A stretch of 64,000 nt of DNA from NCBI GenBank assembly GCA_022822135.1, contig JAJECH010000012.1, forward strand, positions 83,901 through 147,900, given 5' to 3'. This stretch comes from Pseudomonadales bacterium (lineage in GTDB: Bacteria; Pseudomonadota; Gammaproteobacteria; Pseudomonadales; Azotimanducaceae). Below are positions 45,936 to 55,296 of this stretch, piece by piece (positions within the stretch are counted from its first letter, which is position 1; the number at the start of each line of letters is the position of its first letter). The translations under genes were made by a program, and so were the position numbers. The notes under the pieces were generated by a model. That model was not told the DNA's origin. It was given only the letters and a program-made list of their open reading frames with translations, and ran no database searches.

Positions 45936-46754
45936 GTGGAAACGCTGCAGACGGTCTGCATTGCGCTTATCCAAGGCATAACTGAATTCTTACCGATTTC
46001 AAGTTCTGCACATATCCAATTTCCGTCGCTACTTCTCGGTTGGGAAGATCAGGGACTTCATTTCGATGTGGCTGTTCACGCGGGATCACTACTCGCAGTC
46101 TTGACATACTTCCGCCGAAAATTGATCGCACTCGCGATTGGATCGTGCAAGAGTCTCAGATATCGTCAATCCAGTGAGGAACTTGATCTTGTTACGAAGC
46201 TAATCATCGCAACAATTCCGGTTCTGATCGCAGGTTTTCTCTTCCGAGATGTTGTCGCTTCTGCAACGCGAGATCTGTCGATTATCGTTTTTACGACCGT
46301 CCTCTTCGGGCTACTGCTCGGCGCGGCGGATTGGCGCACCCATCGTCTCCGCACGCAAGGTCACGTTTTCGAAGACACGAATCCCTCTTTCCTTGTCGCA
46401 TTGGCAATCGGCTGCGCGCAGGTTTTTGCGCTGATCCCAGGTACTTCGCGCTCAGGTGTCACCATCACGGCAGCGTTATTACTCGGTCTCGGCAGAACAC
46501 AAGCCGCCACGTTCTCGTTTCTTCTTGCGATCCCGGTTATTTGTGGCGCATTTGTGATCACGTTATATGACTTGAACCAGCTAGAGACTTCGTTCGATAT
46601 TCAACGATTTGGAATCGGATTCTTCGTTGCCGCGATTAGCGCATACTTGTGCATCGACTTCTTTCTAAAAATAATCGAGAGAGTTGGTATGTGGCCATTC
46701 GTCGTCTACCGACTTGTCGTGGGGGTACTACTCGGGATGCTGATTTGGCTGTAG
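45936..46754 (+). CDS. uppP: undecaprenyl-diphosphatase
   Basis: Recycles the cell-wall lipid carrier by dephosphorylating undecaprenyl diphosphate, in the inner membrane. The 272-residue BacA-type protein starts at a GTG and shows the two active-site motifs GITEFLPISSSAH and PGTSRSGVTIT, with seven to eight hydrophobic helices. The next gene (VOC) starts inside its 3' end. Confidence 0.96.
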   Translation: METLQTVCIALIQGITEFLPISSSAHIQFPSLLLGWEDQGLHFDVAVHAGSLLAVLTYFRRKLIALAIGSCKSLRYRQSSEELDLVTKLIIATIPVLIAGFLFRDVVASATRDLSIIVFTTVLFGLLLGAADWRTHRLRTQGHVFEDTNPSFLVALAIGCAQVFALIPGTSRSGVTITAALLLGLGRTQAATFSFLLAIPVICGAFVITLYDLNQLETSFDIQRFGIGFFVAAISAYLCIDFFLKIIERVGMWPFVVYRLVVGVLLGMLIWL

Positions 46755-47146
46755 ATTCAATCGACCATGTGGCGATTCCGATTGTCAATATCGATGCCAT
46801 GCGTTCGTTCTACGAAGCATTTGGTTTTGGTTGGGATATCTCTAACGCGCCGCATCTCTATGCAATCACATTGAGGAATCAAAAGCTGAATTTCCACTCA
46901 ACTTCGCTATGGCAAAACTCAAAGTTCACGCTTCGTGGACCAACCGCCAAACCCGGCTGTGGCGATTTCTGTTTTGTATGGGGATCAGATCAACACAAAT
47001 TACTCGAGAAAATTAAGGAACTCGACGTTCAAGTGATCGAAGGTCCTGTCCAACGCCTTGGCGGCGCAGGGATAGGGAGCAGTATCTACGTACGCGATCC
47101 GGACCAAAACCTCGTCGAGTTTATCTGCTACGAGACTGGATCCTAG
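46745..47146 (+). CDS. VOC-family protein
   Basis: A 133-residue glyoxalase/bleomycin-resistance-type protein. The first unit DSIDHVAIPIVNIDAMRSFYEAFGF holds a histidine at the usual metal-ligand position, and the last NLVEFICYE holds the matching glutamate. The TTG at 46745 lies within the last codons of uppP and gives the expected short lead. No ATG is suitably placed. The stop overlaps the convergent ssb stop by 4 nt. The substrate is unknown. Confidence 0.75.
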   Translation: MAVDSIDHVAIPIVNIDAMRSFYEAFGFGWDISNAPHLYAITLRNQKLNFHSTSLWQNSKFTLRGPTAKPGCGDFCFVWGSDQHKLLEKIKELDVQVIEGPVQRLGGAGIGSSIYVRDPDQNLVEFICYETGS

Positions 47147-47649
47147 AAAGGTAAGTCGTCATCTAGATCTGAACCAACCTCCGTGTCGGTTTGCGTAGTC
47201 TCTCCCCCACCGTACGATGGTTGGGAGGACTGTGATCGTTCAAAGTTACCACCTCGACCGCCTGTTGGCGCGGGTCGGTCATATTGCGTATTGGCAGGTC
47301 CAGCGCTGGCGTCTGCCCGGTCAAGCATGATCATTTCCCGACAGTTCACTTCAGTACGGTAATGGGTCTGACCCTCTCGCTCAAATTGACGCGTCTGTAG
47401 CTCTCCTTCGACGTAAACATGGCTGCCTTTACGTAGGTACTGACTCGCAACTTCTGCCAACCTTCCCCAACAAACGATGTTATGCCAATCCGTCCTTTCT
47501 CTTCGTTGATTCGTCGCTTGATCGGTCCAGGTCTTCCCCGTGGCAATACTGAACGTCGTCATTGAATTGCCGCTCTGCATGTAGCGAATTTCTGGATCTC
47601 TACCCAAATTACCAATTAGCTGAACTTTGTTTAGGCTACGTCCCGCCAT
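47143..47649 (-). CDS. ssb: single-stranded DNA-binding protein
   Basis: Tetrameric OB-fold protein protecting ssDNA. The 168 residues begin AGRSLNKVQLIGNLGRDPEIRY, with the OB fold to about residue 110. A glycine- and polar-rich linker follows, and the conserved acidic tip ends DDDLPF, which binds partner proteins. Length is typical. It is monocistronic and convergent with the VOC gene. Confidence 0.97.
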   Translation of the reverse strand: MAGRSLNKVQLIGNLGRDPEIRYMQSGNSMTTFSIATGKTWTDQATNQRRERTDWHNIVCWGRLAEVASQYLRKGSHVYVEGELQTRQFEREGQTHYRTEVNCREMIMLDRADASAGPANTQYDRPAPTGGRGGNFERSQSSQPSYGGGETTQTDTEVGSDLDDDLPF

Positions 47650-47802
47650 GTCCTTAATCCTCTAAATCTTGTCTTTCTAGTCTGTACGCAACAGCGAAAC
47701 TCTATACTCGTCACATCAGTCTCTCCATCGCTTTTCTCTTAACAGACCGATTCTCGGTTCGCGATGCGACGTCTCACGTCCAAGTTTAACGATTTAGCTA
47801 GA

Positions 47803-49017
47803 CTAGCGCGATGTTGAACTTGCCGCCGAATACCCAGGTGGCCTACCACGTTCCCAGACGTGTGCTTTCGCAACCTCTTCATTTAGATCGGCACCCCACC
47901 CCGGACGCGAAGGAATGATCGCATTTCCTTCTTCGATCACGAGAGGTTCGGTGATCAGGTCGTCCTTCCATGGCACGTCATCGATGTCGATCTCACAAAT
48001 CCGTACATTGGGGGAGACAGCACAAAGATGCAGTGAATGTAGCGTCGATAGGTGCGAGTAGTAGTTATGGGGTGCGCAGTTCACCTCAAACGTCTCCGCC
48101 ATTTCAACCACACGTTTTGAGTTGGCGTACCCATTCCACGGTACATCGACCATGCAGACATCCATCGACCGTGCTTCAAAATATCGTCGATATTCGCGTG
48201 TCGTAAACAGATTTTCACCGGAGCAAACCGGCACTCGCACAGCATCGCGAATCTCACGTAGGCCTTCAGGTTCGTACATGTCGATTTCAACCCACATCAT
48301 GTTGAGGTCTTCGAGCACGCGACAGATGCGCGTTGCTGCCTCTACACGGAAGTTGAAGTTCAAATCCAACGCGATGTCAACGTGTGGACCGACCGCATCA
48401 CGAAACGTTCCGATTTGGGTGCGAATATGTTCTAACAAAGCGTTGGTGATCGTGCCATCCGTAGTTCCTTCGCCCCCGCCAAATCCAGGTCGATAGGTCC
48501 TTGCCTCTTCGCCTGGATAGATGATGTTTGTCTTGAGCGCCGTAAAACCACGTTCCACAACTTCCTTGCCAAGCGCAGTTACGTCATTCCAAGTGCGAAG
48601 CGGCGGTACGCCAATAATCTCCGAATTTCCCGCACGCGAACTACCGCAATGAGACCAATAAACGCGTTGACGGGTACGCATCGGGCCACCGACTAGCTCG
48701 TATACGGGCACACCGAGTGCCTTTGCTTTGATGTCCCACAGCGCAAGTTCGATACCCGCTATGGCTTTTGCGGCGATCCCGCCAGGGCTTTGTCGAGCGA
48801 CTCGATACATATCCCAGTACCGCGTCTCGACAGGTCGTGGATCCTTACCTAACAGAATCGTCTGTAGTTCCTCGGCCGTTCCAACGACACTATATGGCAA
48901 CCTTCCGTCGGAGCATTCGCCGTACCCCGTAATACCTTCGTCTGTGCGTACCGCGACAAACGACCACGGTCGCCAACCTGCGTTAACGACGAACGTCTCT
49001 AATCCCGTTATCTTCAT
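47803..49017 (-). CDS. mandelate racemase/muconate lactonizing-type enzyme (enolase superfamily)
   Basis: A 404-residue acid-sugar dehydratase or racemase. The capping domain covers about the first 125 residues. In the barrel the three metal ligands are D (IALDLNFNF), E (MWVEIDMYEP) and E (VCSGENLF), a catalytic lysine lies in FTALKTNI, and the H-bearing motif reads NCAPHNYYSHLS. This resembles the galactonate dehydratase subgroup, but the exact substrate is uncertain. The gene is isolated between ssb and a DUF3500 lipoprotein. Confidence 0.85.
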   Translation of the reverse strand: MKITGLETFVVNAGWRPWSFVAVRTDEGITGYGECSDGRLPYSVVGTAEELQTILLGKDPRPVETRYWDMYRVARQSPGGIAAKAIAGIELALWDIKAKALGVPVYELVGGPMRTRQRVYWSHCGSSRAGNSEIIGVPPLRTWNDVTALGKEVVERGFTALKTNIIYPGEEARTYRPGFGGGEGTTDGTITNALLEHIRTQIGTFRDAVGPHVDIALDLNFNFRVEAATRICRVLEDLNMMWVEIDMYEPEGLREIRDAVRVPVCSGENLFTTREYRRYFEARSMDVCMVDVPWNGYANSKRVVEMAETFEVNCAPHNYYSHLSTLHSLHLCAVSPNVRICEIDIDDVPWKDDLITEPLVIEEGNAIIPSRPGWGADLNEEVAKAHVWERGRPPGYSAASSTSR

Positions 49018-49057
49018 TGAAAACCTCTAATCCAGGCTCGTCTTATTGACTTTTAAG

Positions 49058-50173
49058 TTAGTGCGTGACTGCAACTTGATGGTGGGTCGCCGTTCGATAG
49101 TGCTCTGCGATCGTGCGCGGTGCCTTACCGTTTTGCGCATATGCGCCGTAATCGCTATATGGCTCCTCCGCGAGCAATCGCAATATCGTGTGTATGTGAT
49201 CGGATCTCACGTCGTTGTATTCGATAAGCATCCGATTCGGAATGAAGATCCGATAGTAGATGTCCTCGTTGCGATTGTCGTAAACGACGAAACCGTCATT
49301 CAGGGAATCATCCACGGTAGCTCGCACCCGTCCTGCGAACGGTTCAGACAGGTTGTTGATGTACTCGTCGATGATCTCGTTCACAAGAATGGTTGATGGT
49401 TCTGAGAGCGTACCAATTTGCGCACCGACGCCTTCAAACTGCGACACGTCGTACGTCCGCCCTCGATCTAGTTGTCCTCGACCAGATCCCACAAGAACGT
49501 CTCGTCCTATCAACGAATCCTGCTTAGCTTGCATGCGCTCATCTTCGTTGAACGCGGTGATTAGGTCCCTTCCGAGGCGCGACTCATCCTTTAATGGTGC
49601 GTCGCCATTCACACTCAGCGGCTGCGTGCCGATGAAAGCTGGCGCTAAAAGTACGTCTGCTTCTTGAACGAGAAAGTTGAGCGCAAGATGATGCCCGTCC
49701 ACTTGGAATCCCCATGCGCCATCTTGTTCGGGATCACCGAACATTGCCACGGTGTGAGAACCGAGTGGTGTCGCCCGTGCAACTTGGGTGATTTCATTAG
49801 CGATGAGTTTCGCTTTCGCAAGTCCAGATTCGCTCATAAACGCAGCAATCAATGACCACGCCAGCTGCTGTTGCTCCCTCGTCATCTCCCTAAGTTCGAT
49901 GCCACCAGAACGGTTACCGGGTACATTCGTCCACGAGTGCATCTCGGCGTCGCCAAGACAATAACGGACTCTCGCCGTCACACTTGCATCCAGTGATTTC
50001 AACCAGCGAACGGCAGCGGCGGTTACCTCGGAAATTCGGGGATCGTTGCTCTTGGCATATTCAAGTACGTCACACGCCACGACGTTGCCTTCGTCTGTGT
50101 TAGCTTCAGACTGTGCCGGTGCGCATCCCGCTAAAAATACGCTCACAAGAGCTAAGACGATACAACGTGTCAA
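49058..50173 (-). CDS. DUF3500 lipoprotein
   Basis: A 371-residue secreted protein with a lipobox (VFLAGC) ending the signal peptide. The body matches DUF3500 patterns: SWTNVPGNRSGGIELREMTREQQQLAWSLIA and WGFQVDGHHLALNFLV with paired histidines. The function of the family is unknown, although the histidines suggest a possible metal site. It follows the selenoprotein gene by 34 nt on the same strand and may be cotranscribed with it. Confidence 0.8.
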   Translation of the reverse strand: MTRCIVLALVSVFLAGCAPAQSEANTDEGNVVACDVLEYAKSNDPRISEVTAAAVRWLKSLDASVTARVRYCLGDAEMHSWTNVPGNRSGGIELREMTREQQQLAWSLIAAFMSESGLAKAKLIANEITQVARATPLGSHTVAMFGDPEQDGAWGFQVDGHHLALNFLVQEADVLLAPAFIGTQPLSVNGDAPLKDESRLGRDLITAFNEDERMQAKQDSLIGRDVLVGSGRGQLDRGRTYDVSQFEGVGAQIGTLSEPSTILVNEIIDEYINNLSEPFAGRVRATVDDSLNDGFVVYDNRNEDIYYRIFIPNRMLIEYNDVRSDHIHTILRLLAEEPYSDYGAYAQNGKAPRTIAEHYRTATHHQVAVTH

Positions 50174-50207
50174 ATGTGATCGCCTCCTAACTTCACCGGG
50201 TCTTCAA

Positions 50208-51311
50208 CTACACTGAAACTCGATCGTATTTACGCGATTTTTCACTGTATGAAAAGTCGTTGATCGCAAGCTGAGATCGCATCGAAGCAGTCGCTTCTGC
50301 CGGACCCGAGTCTAACGGAATCCCCGTCGCATCCGCGATCCGGGTGATGCCATTGAATGCGGACGCAACAGCGATCGCGTCCACTGTCTCTTGGGCACCC
50401 ATGACCGTTACACATTCTTCTCGTAGCGTAGCGACTTGCTCCCAGTCTCGAGAAATGATGGTGTCAACGAGTTGACCGAGTAAACGTCCGTGCTCTACCC
50501 CTGAATCGATTGTTGTATCCATTACGGCTTGAAGCTCATACTCGCCGCTCCCACGGAGCAGCATGGCATGCATTGTCGTTCAGTAGAAACACTGATTCAA
50601 TGCGGATACGCGCGCCGCGATGAATTCAGCTTGACTCCTTGAAATAGAAATAGGTAAGTTCGTAATGTAATACGCTTGACGCATCACCGTAAAGAAAAAC
50701 GCGATCGCGGCTGGAACTAGCCCCATTGCCCGAATGATGTTCGCCTGTCTGGGGATGCCGACCTCATTCAATTCCCCATCACGGGGAGCAAGTCGAACCC
50801 ACGCGCCATCGTCCACAACATCTGGCGGTTCTTGACCAGTTGGCGGCGCTTCTGATCCAGGAAGTGTCTCAGGCACGTCCAAGCCGAGTCCTTGGTGTAG
50901 CGTATCGATTACGACTGACGTTGCGACGATACCAACGAGCTCAACATATTCGTTGTCGGTCATTCCATTTGCAAGTGCGTTGTCAAACACGGACTTGCTC
51001 ATTCGAGCAGGATCGGTTCGAATACGATGAATGACGTCAATCGCAATGGGTGGTAGATCAGTAACCGAGTCGTGCTCGCCAGCGACCGCATTCGGGGACA
51101 ACGCATTCAATCGACGTCGACATAACTCGCACTCGAGACTCTGCCGCGCTTCGCGGATGATTGCCATGCGGTCATGCCCGGACCAGAACGGACCACTCTC
51201 ACTCAGCCGTTCCCAGACCTTGACATATTCCTTGATCGTCGCTTGCCGAACCGGATATGCACAGTTCTCGAAGAGTTTCGTTTGCGCTGATTTACCCATC
51301 TGCTCGTCCAT
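50208..51311 (-). CDS. alkylhydroperoxidase-related selenoprotein (AhpD/CMD fold) with in-frame UGA as selenocysteine
   Basis: One 367-codon gene read through UGA at 50580-50582. The frame before the UGA (243 codons) and after it are the same, with no frameshift, and neither half is a complete domain alone. The UGA falls in NQCFY-UGA-TTMHAML, where AhpD-like proteins normally have C-x-x-C followed by a histidine, so the predicted active site is C-x-x-U with Sec at residue 244. The N-terminal part contains RMAIIREARQSLECELCRRRLNALSPNAV and VELVGIVATSVVIDT. The C-terminal part contains VASAFNGITRIADATGIPLD. These are hallmarks of the alkylhydroperoxidase-related family in which both Cys and Sec forms occur. 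A hairpin suitable as bSECIS follows the UGA. Likely function: thiol- or selenol-based peroxide reduction. Requires selA, selB, selC and selD elsewhere. Confidence 0.9.
50544..50562 (-). promoter_or_regulatory. bacterial SECIS element
   Basis: On the minus strand, 17 nt after the UGA, GCTGCTCC-GTG-GGAGCGGC forms an 8-bp stem (one G-T pair) with a G-initial 3-nt loop. The UGA-to-loop distance is 25 nt. Bacterial SECIS elements known to recruit SelB have a stem of this size, a loop starting with or near a G, and a spacing of roughly 16-37 nt. Confidence 0.8.
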
Positions 51312-51646
51312 CAGATCTCAACTTACCGCCCCGCAATTTAAACACGTCTGGGTCCAAGGATTTGAAGCATCGCACTGTTTATTGTTGCGAGGCGAAGCAG
51401 CCTACGCTAGTCAGTATGTGTATCGACCTACTCAAAAGAGTCGGCTACCTCCGCAGCTCTATTTACGTAACAACCCGAGTCCTATCGATGAGCTTAATAT
51501 CTACTTGGATTTAGGACTGCAAGGTCACTCAAGATCTGCACCGGATTCGACATCATCAAAGTCAAGCAAACCCAACGTACATTCTCAGCTCGTCCATAGT
51601 AGCGGAAAGATTGGGTTAAATCGCAGCCAGCAAAAAGGAGAATCGC
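51312..51646. other. divergent intergenic region
   Basis: About 335 bases between the selenoprotein gene and the D-aminoacylase-like gene. I see an AAGGAG ribosome site just before the latter and no other gene or strong hairpin. Open frames cross it but lack starts, codon pattern or known motifs. Confidence 0.5.
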
Positions 51647-53296
51647 ATGAGTTCGCTCCTCATCAAGAACGGTACAGTTGTTGACGGAACCGGAACGGCA
51701 CCAGTTCGTCGCGACGTCGCGATTAATGACGGAAAAATCGTCGATAGCGTGTCGAGTCCCGATCGCGTTATCGACGCTACCGACCGCGTGGTAAGTCCCG
51801 GGTTTATTGATATCCACACCCACTTCGATCCGCAACTGTGTTGGGATGGTCTCGCGACACCTTCATTAGAGCATGGAGTCACCACGGTCGTCATTGGCAA
51901 TTGCTCGCTATCTCTCGCACCTGTTAAACCGGAAGGCACGACCAAACTGATTTCGATGTTCCAAGTCATTGAGGACATTAAGAAACCAACGTTCGATGCC
52001 GCAGTGCCGTGGTGCTGGGAGACATTCCCAGAATATCTCGATTTCATTCGCGGCAAGCTTGGCGTCAACGTCGGTGCGTTAGTCGGACACTCAGCAGTTC
52101 GCTACTACGTGATGGGCAAGGAAAGTCAAGAACGTGCCGCGACAACCTCGGAAATCGATGCCATGTGCTCGATCGTGGACGAGGCGATGGCCGCAGGTGC
52201 GCTCGGAATCTCAAGCTCATACCTGGATATGGACGAGGAAATGCGACCTGTTCCCAGCCGTTTTGCTGAGGTCGATGAGAAAGTTGCGCTCGCTAAAGCC
52301 ATGGCAGCACATGGTCGAGGAATTTGGCAGGTTGTCCCATACATCGTCGACCCTGAGCAAGCGATTGCAAATATCAGAGAACTCGGTGACATCAGCCTGG
52401 CCGCTGGGATCCCTTGTAGCTATCAACCTCTTCTAGGTTCCGGTGGTCGCGCACTCGACGATCAGGTCAACGCGTTGACAGAGCAACACGAAAGAGGTGC
52501 GCGCGTGTATGGACAAACCATGCCTCGTACATTCGATATGAACATGCGGTTGTCCGAGACGAGCATGCTTCTTTTTGGCTATCCGACTTGGAAGACCATC
52601 ATGGACTTACCTGCGGATGAGCGAGCAAGCAAGTTCGGCGATGCGACTGCTCGAGAACAGCTCGTAAGCGAAATGGCTCCCAGAGACGGTAGAGTTTTCA
52701 GCATCGCACAGATGACCGTCGGAGATGTATATAGCGAAGAAAACAAGCCGTATCAAGGACGCAAGATCGCGGAAATCGCGGAATCCGAAGGTAAGGAAAT
52801 TGGTGAAGTAGTACTAGACCTATCGCTTCGTGACAACCTCGATACAGAATTTAAGCTTGAAGGCGTTGTCAATGCCGATCAAGAAGCTGTCGTACGATTG
52901 ATCGACAGTCCTGTTTGTCACTTCGGCGCATCCGACGCGGGTGCACATATCACACAGTTTTGCGGCACCGGAGACACTACGTATCTACTGTCGCATTTCG
53001 TACGCGAGTCAGGCAGCATCTCCATTGAGCGTGGCGTGCAGTGTATGACAAGCGAACTGGCGCAGGATTGGGGAATTCGAGACCGGGGTACGCTTGAAAC
53101 GGGACAAGCCGCCGATGTTGTGATCTTTGACGCGGAAAAAGTGAAAATCACGAAAGAGGAATTTGTAGACGACTTCCCTGGTGAGGCCAGACGTTATGTC
53201 CGTCGAGCATCAGGTTTTGAACACGTACTCGTAAACGGCGAGGTGGTCTTCAGCGCTGGAGGTTACTCCGATGCCAGACCAGGTGAAATTGTCTGA
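51647..53296 (+). CDS. N-acyl-D-amino-acid deacylase-like amidohydrolase
   Basis: A 549-residue metal-dependent hydrolase of the D-aminoacylase group. The family start SSLLIKNGTVVDGTGTAPVRRDVAI leads to the metal motif DIHTHFDPQLCWDG, and later to GNCSLSLAPV, a VGHSAVR segment, and GASDAGAHITQFCGTGD with the conserved aspartate. It would hydrolyse N-acyl-D-amino acids or related amides in the cytoplasm. The AAGGAG ribosome site precedes the ATG by a few bases. It diverges from the selenoprotein gene. The substrate specificity is not deducible. Confidence 0.86.
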   Translation: MSSLLIKNGTVVDGTGTAPVRRDVAINDGKIVDSVSSPDRVIDATDRVVSPGFIDIHTHFDPQLCWDGLATPSLEHGVTTVVIGNCSLSLAPVKPEGTTKLISMFQVIEDIKKPTFDAAVPWCWETFPEYLDFIRGKLGVNVGALVGHSAVRYYVMGKESQERAATTSEIDAMCSIVDEAMAAGALGISSSYLDMDEEMRPVPSRFAEVDEKVALAKAMAAHGRGIWQVVPYIVDPEQAIANIRELGDISLAAGIPCSYQPLLGSGGRALDDQVNALTEQHERGARVYGQTMPRTFDMNMRLSETSMLLFGYPTWKTIMDLPADERASKFGDATAREQLVSEMAPRDGRVFSIAQMTVGDVYSEENKPYQGRKIAEIAESEGKEIGEVVLDLSLRDNLDTEFKLEGVVNADQEAVVRLIDSPVCHFGASDAGAHITQFCGTGDTTYLLSHFVRESGSISIERGVQCMTSELAQDWGIRDRGTLETGQAADVVIFDAEKVKITKEEFVDDFPGEARRYVRRASGFEHVLVNGEVVFSAGGYSDARPGEIV

Positions 53297-53421
53297 CGAA
53301 CAATCTAAACGGAGGTAGATCACGCGATTCGCAGCAAACCGCGTATGAGATCTCCCTTCCCCATTTCGATGGATCGTTCATTTTTGTCACTACGACTTGC
53401 TAATTTGAGACAGAGGTCCAA

Positions 53422-54093
53422 GTGGAAATACTGATAGGCATCATCGTCATCGTTGTGGTGATCGTGTGGTTCAAAAGCCAATCTTCCGAAAGCAGTAAAC
53501 CTGGTATGCGATTTACACCCGCCAAAACTCGAAGTGACGCCACAATTGAATTTCGATCACTTCTTGAGCAGGGTAAGTCGCTTGTCGCGCTAGGCGACGA
53601 GCTACCGTTCGGTATCAACTACATGAAATCCGAACAGCCGATCATCGCGGTCGACAATGTTTCGTTTATTCGCAACCGATCGGAATACATCGCGGGAAAC
53701 GCCGGAGTATCCGTTCGCGTCATGAAAGGGGTGAGTTTCCGCACAGGCGGTACGAAAGGTCGTCGAATCGAGACACCCCATGTTCTTGACAATGGAACGC
53801 TCGTCGCAACGACGAAGTGTTTCTACTTTATCGGCGACCGAAACACAGCGAAGTACCCATATCAAAAACTCATGATGTGTCGGATTGACAGAAGTGGCAG
53901 AATCATTGAGTTGACGAAGAACACTTCGAACGCGAAAACTGAGTACTTCGAACACGGTGGATCTGCTGCGTCTAATCCGATGGAAGCGGCTTATCTAACC
54001 TTCGAGTATTTCGCAACGAATCCGGATGCGGGATCAATGTCCTATTCAGATGACCTCGGCGATGTACTGCTTGTAGCTGGCGATCACGACTAA
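53422..54093 (+). CDS. membrane-anchored protein of unknown function
   Basis: A 223-residue protein whose first 18 residues form one hydrophobic helix (IGIIVIVVVIVWF), making it a single-pass inner-membrane protein with a large soluble part. I recognise no family. The soluble part includes a beta-rich stretch IAGNAGVSVRVMKGVSFRTGGTKGRRIETPHVLDNGTLVATTKCFYFIGD, as in domains that bind charged ligands or stand at membranes. GTG start with AGAGG upstream. The metallophosphoesterase follows by 94 nt. Confidence 0.6.
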   Translation: MEILIGIIVIVVVIVWFKSQSSESSKPGMRFTPAKTRSDATIEFRSLLEQGKSLVALGDELPFGINYMKSEQPIIAVDNVSFIRNRSEYIAGNAGVSVRVMKGVSFRTGGTKGRRIETPHVLDNGTLVATTKCFYFIGDRNTAKYPYQKLMMCRIDRSGRIIELTKNTSNAKTEYFEHGGSAASNPMEAAYLTFEYFATNPDAGSMSYSDDLGDVLLVAGDHD

Positions 54094-54187
54094 AACCTAC
54101 CGTCCTAACATTCTTTCATTAAGTAGGTGCTCACTCGACTCCTCTTCGATCAACCATACTTCAACCACGGATGAAATCTGAAACATC

Positions 54188-55246
54188 GTGAGGCGCAACG
54201 CATTTCCCTTATTTGCACTCGTCTTCTACGTGGTCGCCATCGCATACCCGGTCCTGCGAGTCTGGTGGTGGTTCGAACCGAGCGGACCGGTTTCGAGCGT
54301 CGTGTCGACGCTGCTGATGCTCGCATTCCTCATCGTGCCGTTAGGACTCTTCCTGAGCCGCTTCGTCTTCCGAATGCGAATGCCAACGCATCTCATGCCG
54401 TTGTTGTACTCTGTAATCGGTTGTTGTTTCTTGTTCTTCCCGGTGGTTCTGCTTCTTGAGCTCATTCGCTGGGTGCCAGGATTTCCTCAAGGTCTCGAGA
54501 GTCCCATCGCCATCGCGTCTGTCGCGGTTTGTGCTGTTTATGCCTTACTCAACGCACAACACCTGCATGTCAATACGGTGCGTCTCAATGGAAATGCAGA
54601 AGTGGGCAAACACTCAATCGTTCAGCTTTCTGATGTTCATATCGGCTCTCGTTCGACGAAATATCTTGAGCGGATCGTCAAGAAAGTAAAAAAACTCGAT
54701 CCAACTTGGGTCGTGATCACGGGCGACCTCCTCGACTCCTCTCAAATCGGACACGCCGAACTCGAGCCGCTTAAGCAGATCGCGGATCGAACTCTCCTCG
54801 TGACTGGCAACCATGAACGCTACGAAGGCATTGATCGCGTCACATCCATGCTTGAGTCGTTAGGTATCACAGTCTTGAGAAACGAGGAAGTGGATGAATT
54901 GCCGTTTCAATTCATTGGTATCGACGATCATGATTCACCGAGTCACCTCGTAGAACAGCTGAAGAGATTCGAACCGTTGCAAAACGCATATCGCGTCCTG
55001 CTTTACCATCGCCCTCATGGAATGGAACACGCGTCTAAATGGGGATTCGACCTGATGCTAGTCGGTCACACTCATCGCGGACAGATATTTCCGTTTCATT
55101 TGATCGTACGAAGGTTCTTTCGATTGATCCATGGCACACATCGCTTTGGACGTATGACGTTACATATATCAAGCGGAACTGGTACGTGGGGACCTATATT
55201 GAGATTTGGAAGTCGGAACGAGATTACACGGGTTGTGTTTGCGTAG
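54188..55246 (+). CDS. membrane metallophosphoesterase
   Basis: A 352-residue protein with about four hydrophobic helices in the first 120 residues and a calcineurin-like phosphoesterase domain after them. The metal motifs are complete: SDVHIGSRS, TGDLLD, TGNHE and VGHTHRGQI. This layout resembles the YkuE/YaeI phosphodiesterases that act on membrane lipid or cell-wall phosphoester substrates. GTG start, and the stop lies about 50 nt before the convergent MBL gene. Confidence 0.85.
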   Translation: MRRNAFPLFALVFYVVAIAYPVLRVWWWFEPSGPVSSVVSTLLMLAFLIVPLGLFLSRFVFRMRMPTHLMPLLYSVIGCCFLFFPVVLLLELIRWVPGFPQGLESPIAIASVAVCAVYALLNAQHLHVNTVRLNGNAEVGKHSIVQLSDVHIGSRSTKYLERIVKKVKKLDPTWVVITGDLLDSSQIGHAELEPLKQIADRTLLVTGNHERYEGIDRVTSMLESLGITVLRNEEVDELPFQFIGIDDHDSPSHLVEQLKRFEPLQNAYRVLLYHRPHGMEHASKWGFDLMLVGHTHRGQIFPFHLIVRRFFRLIHGTHRFGRMTLHISSGTGTWGPILRFGSRNEITRVVFA

Positions 55247-55296
55247 TCGTCCTATCTGTCGAAACAAATCACTATCCCTACTTTACCCACGTACTC

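Noticed and set aside
50580..50582. Reading the UGA as an ordinary stop (gene split or pseudogene)
   Set aside because: Exact alignment of the UGA with the redox residue, absence of frameshift and the SECIS-like hairpin make a random nonsense mutation much less likely.
51031..51684. 217-residue plus-strand open frame opposite the selenoprotein gene
   Set aside because: Its first two-thirds are antisense to the clear AhpD-like gene and it has arginine- and serine-rich shadow composition.
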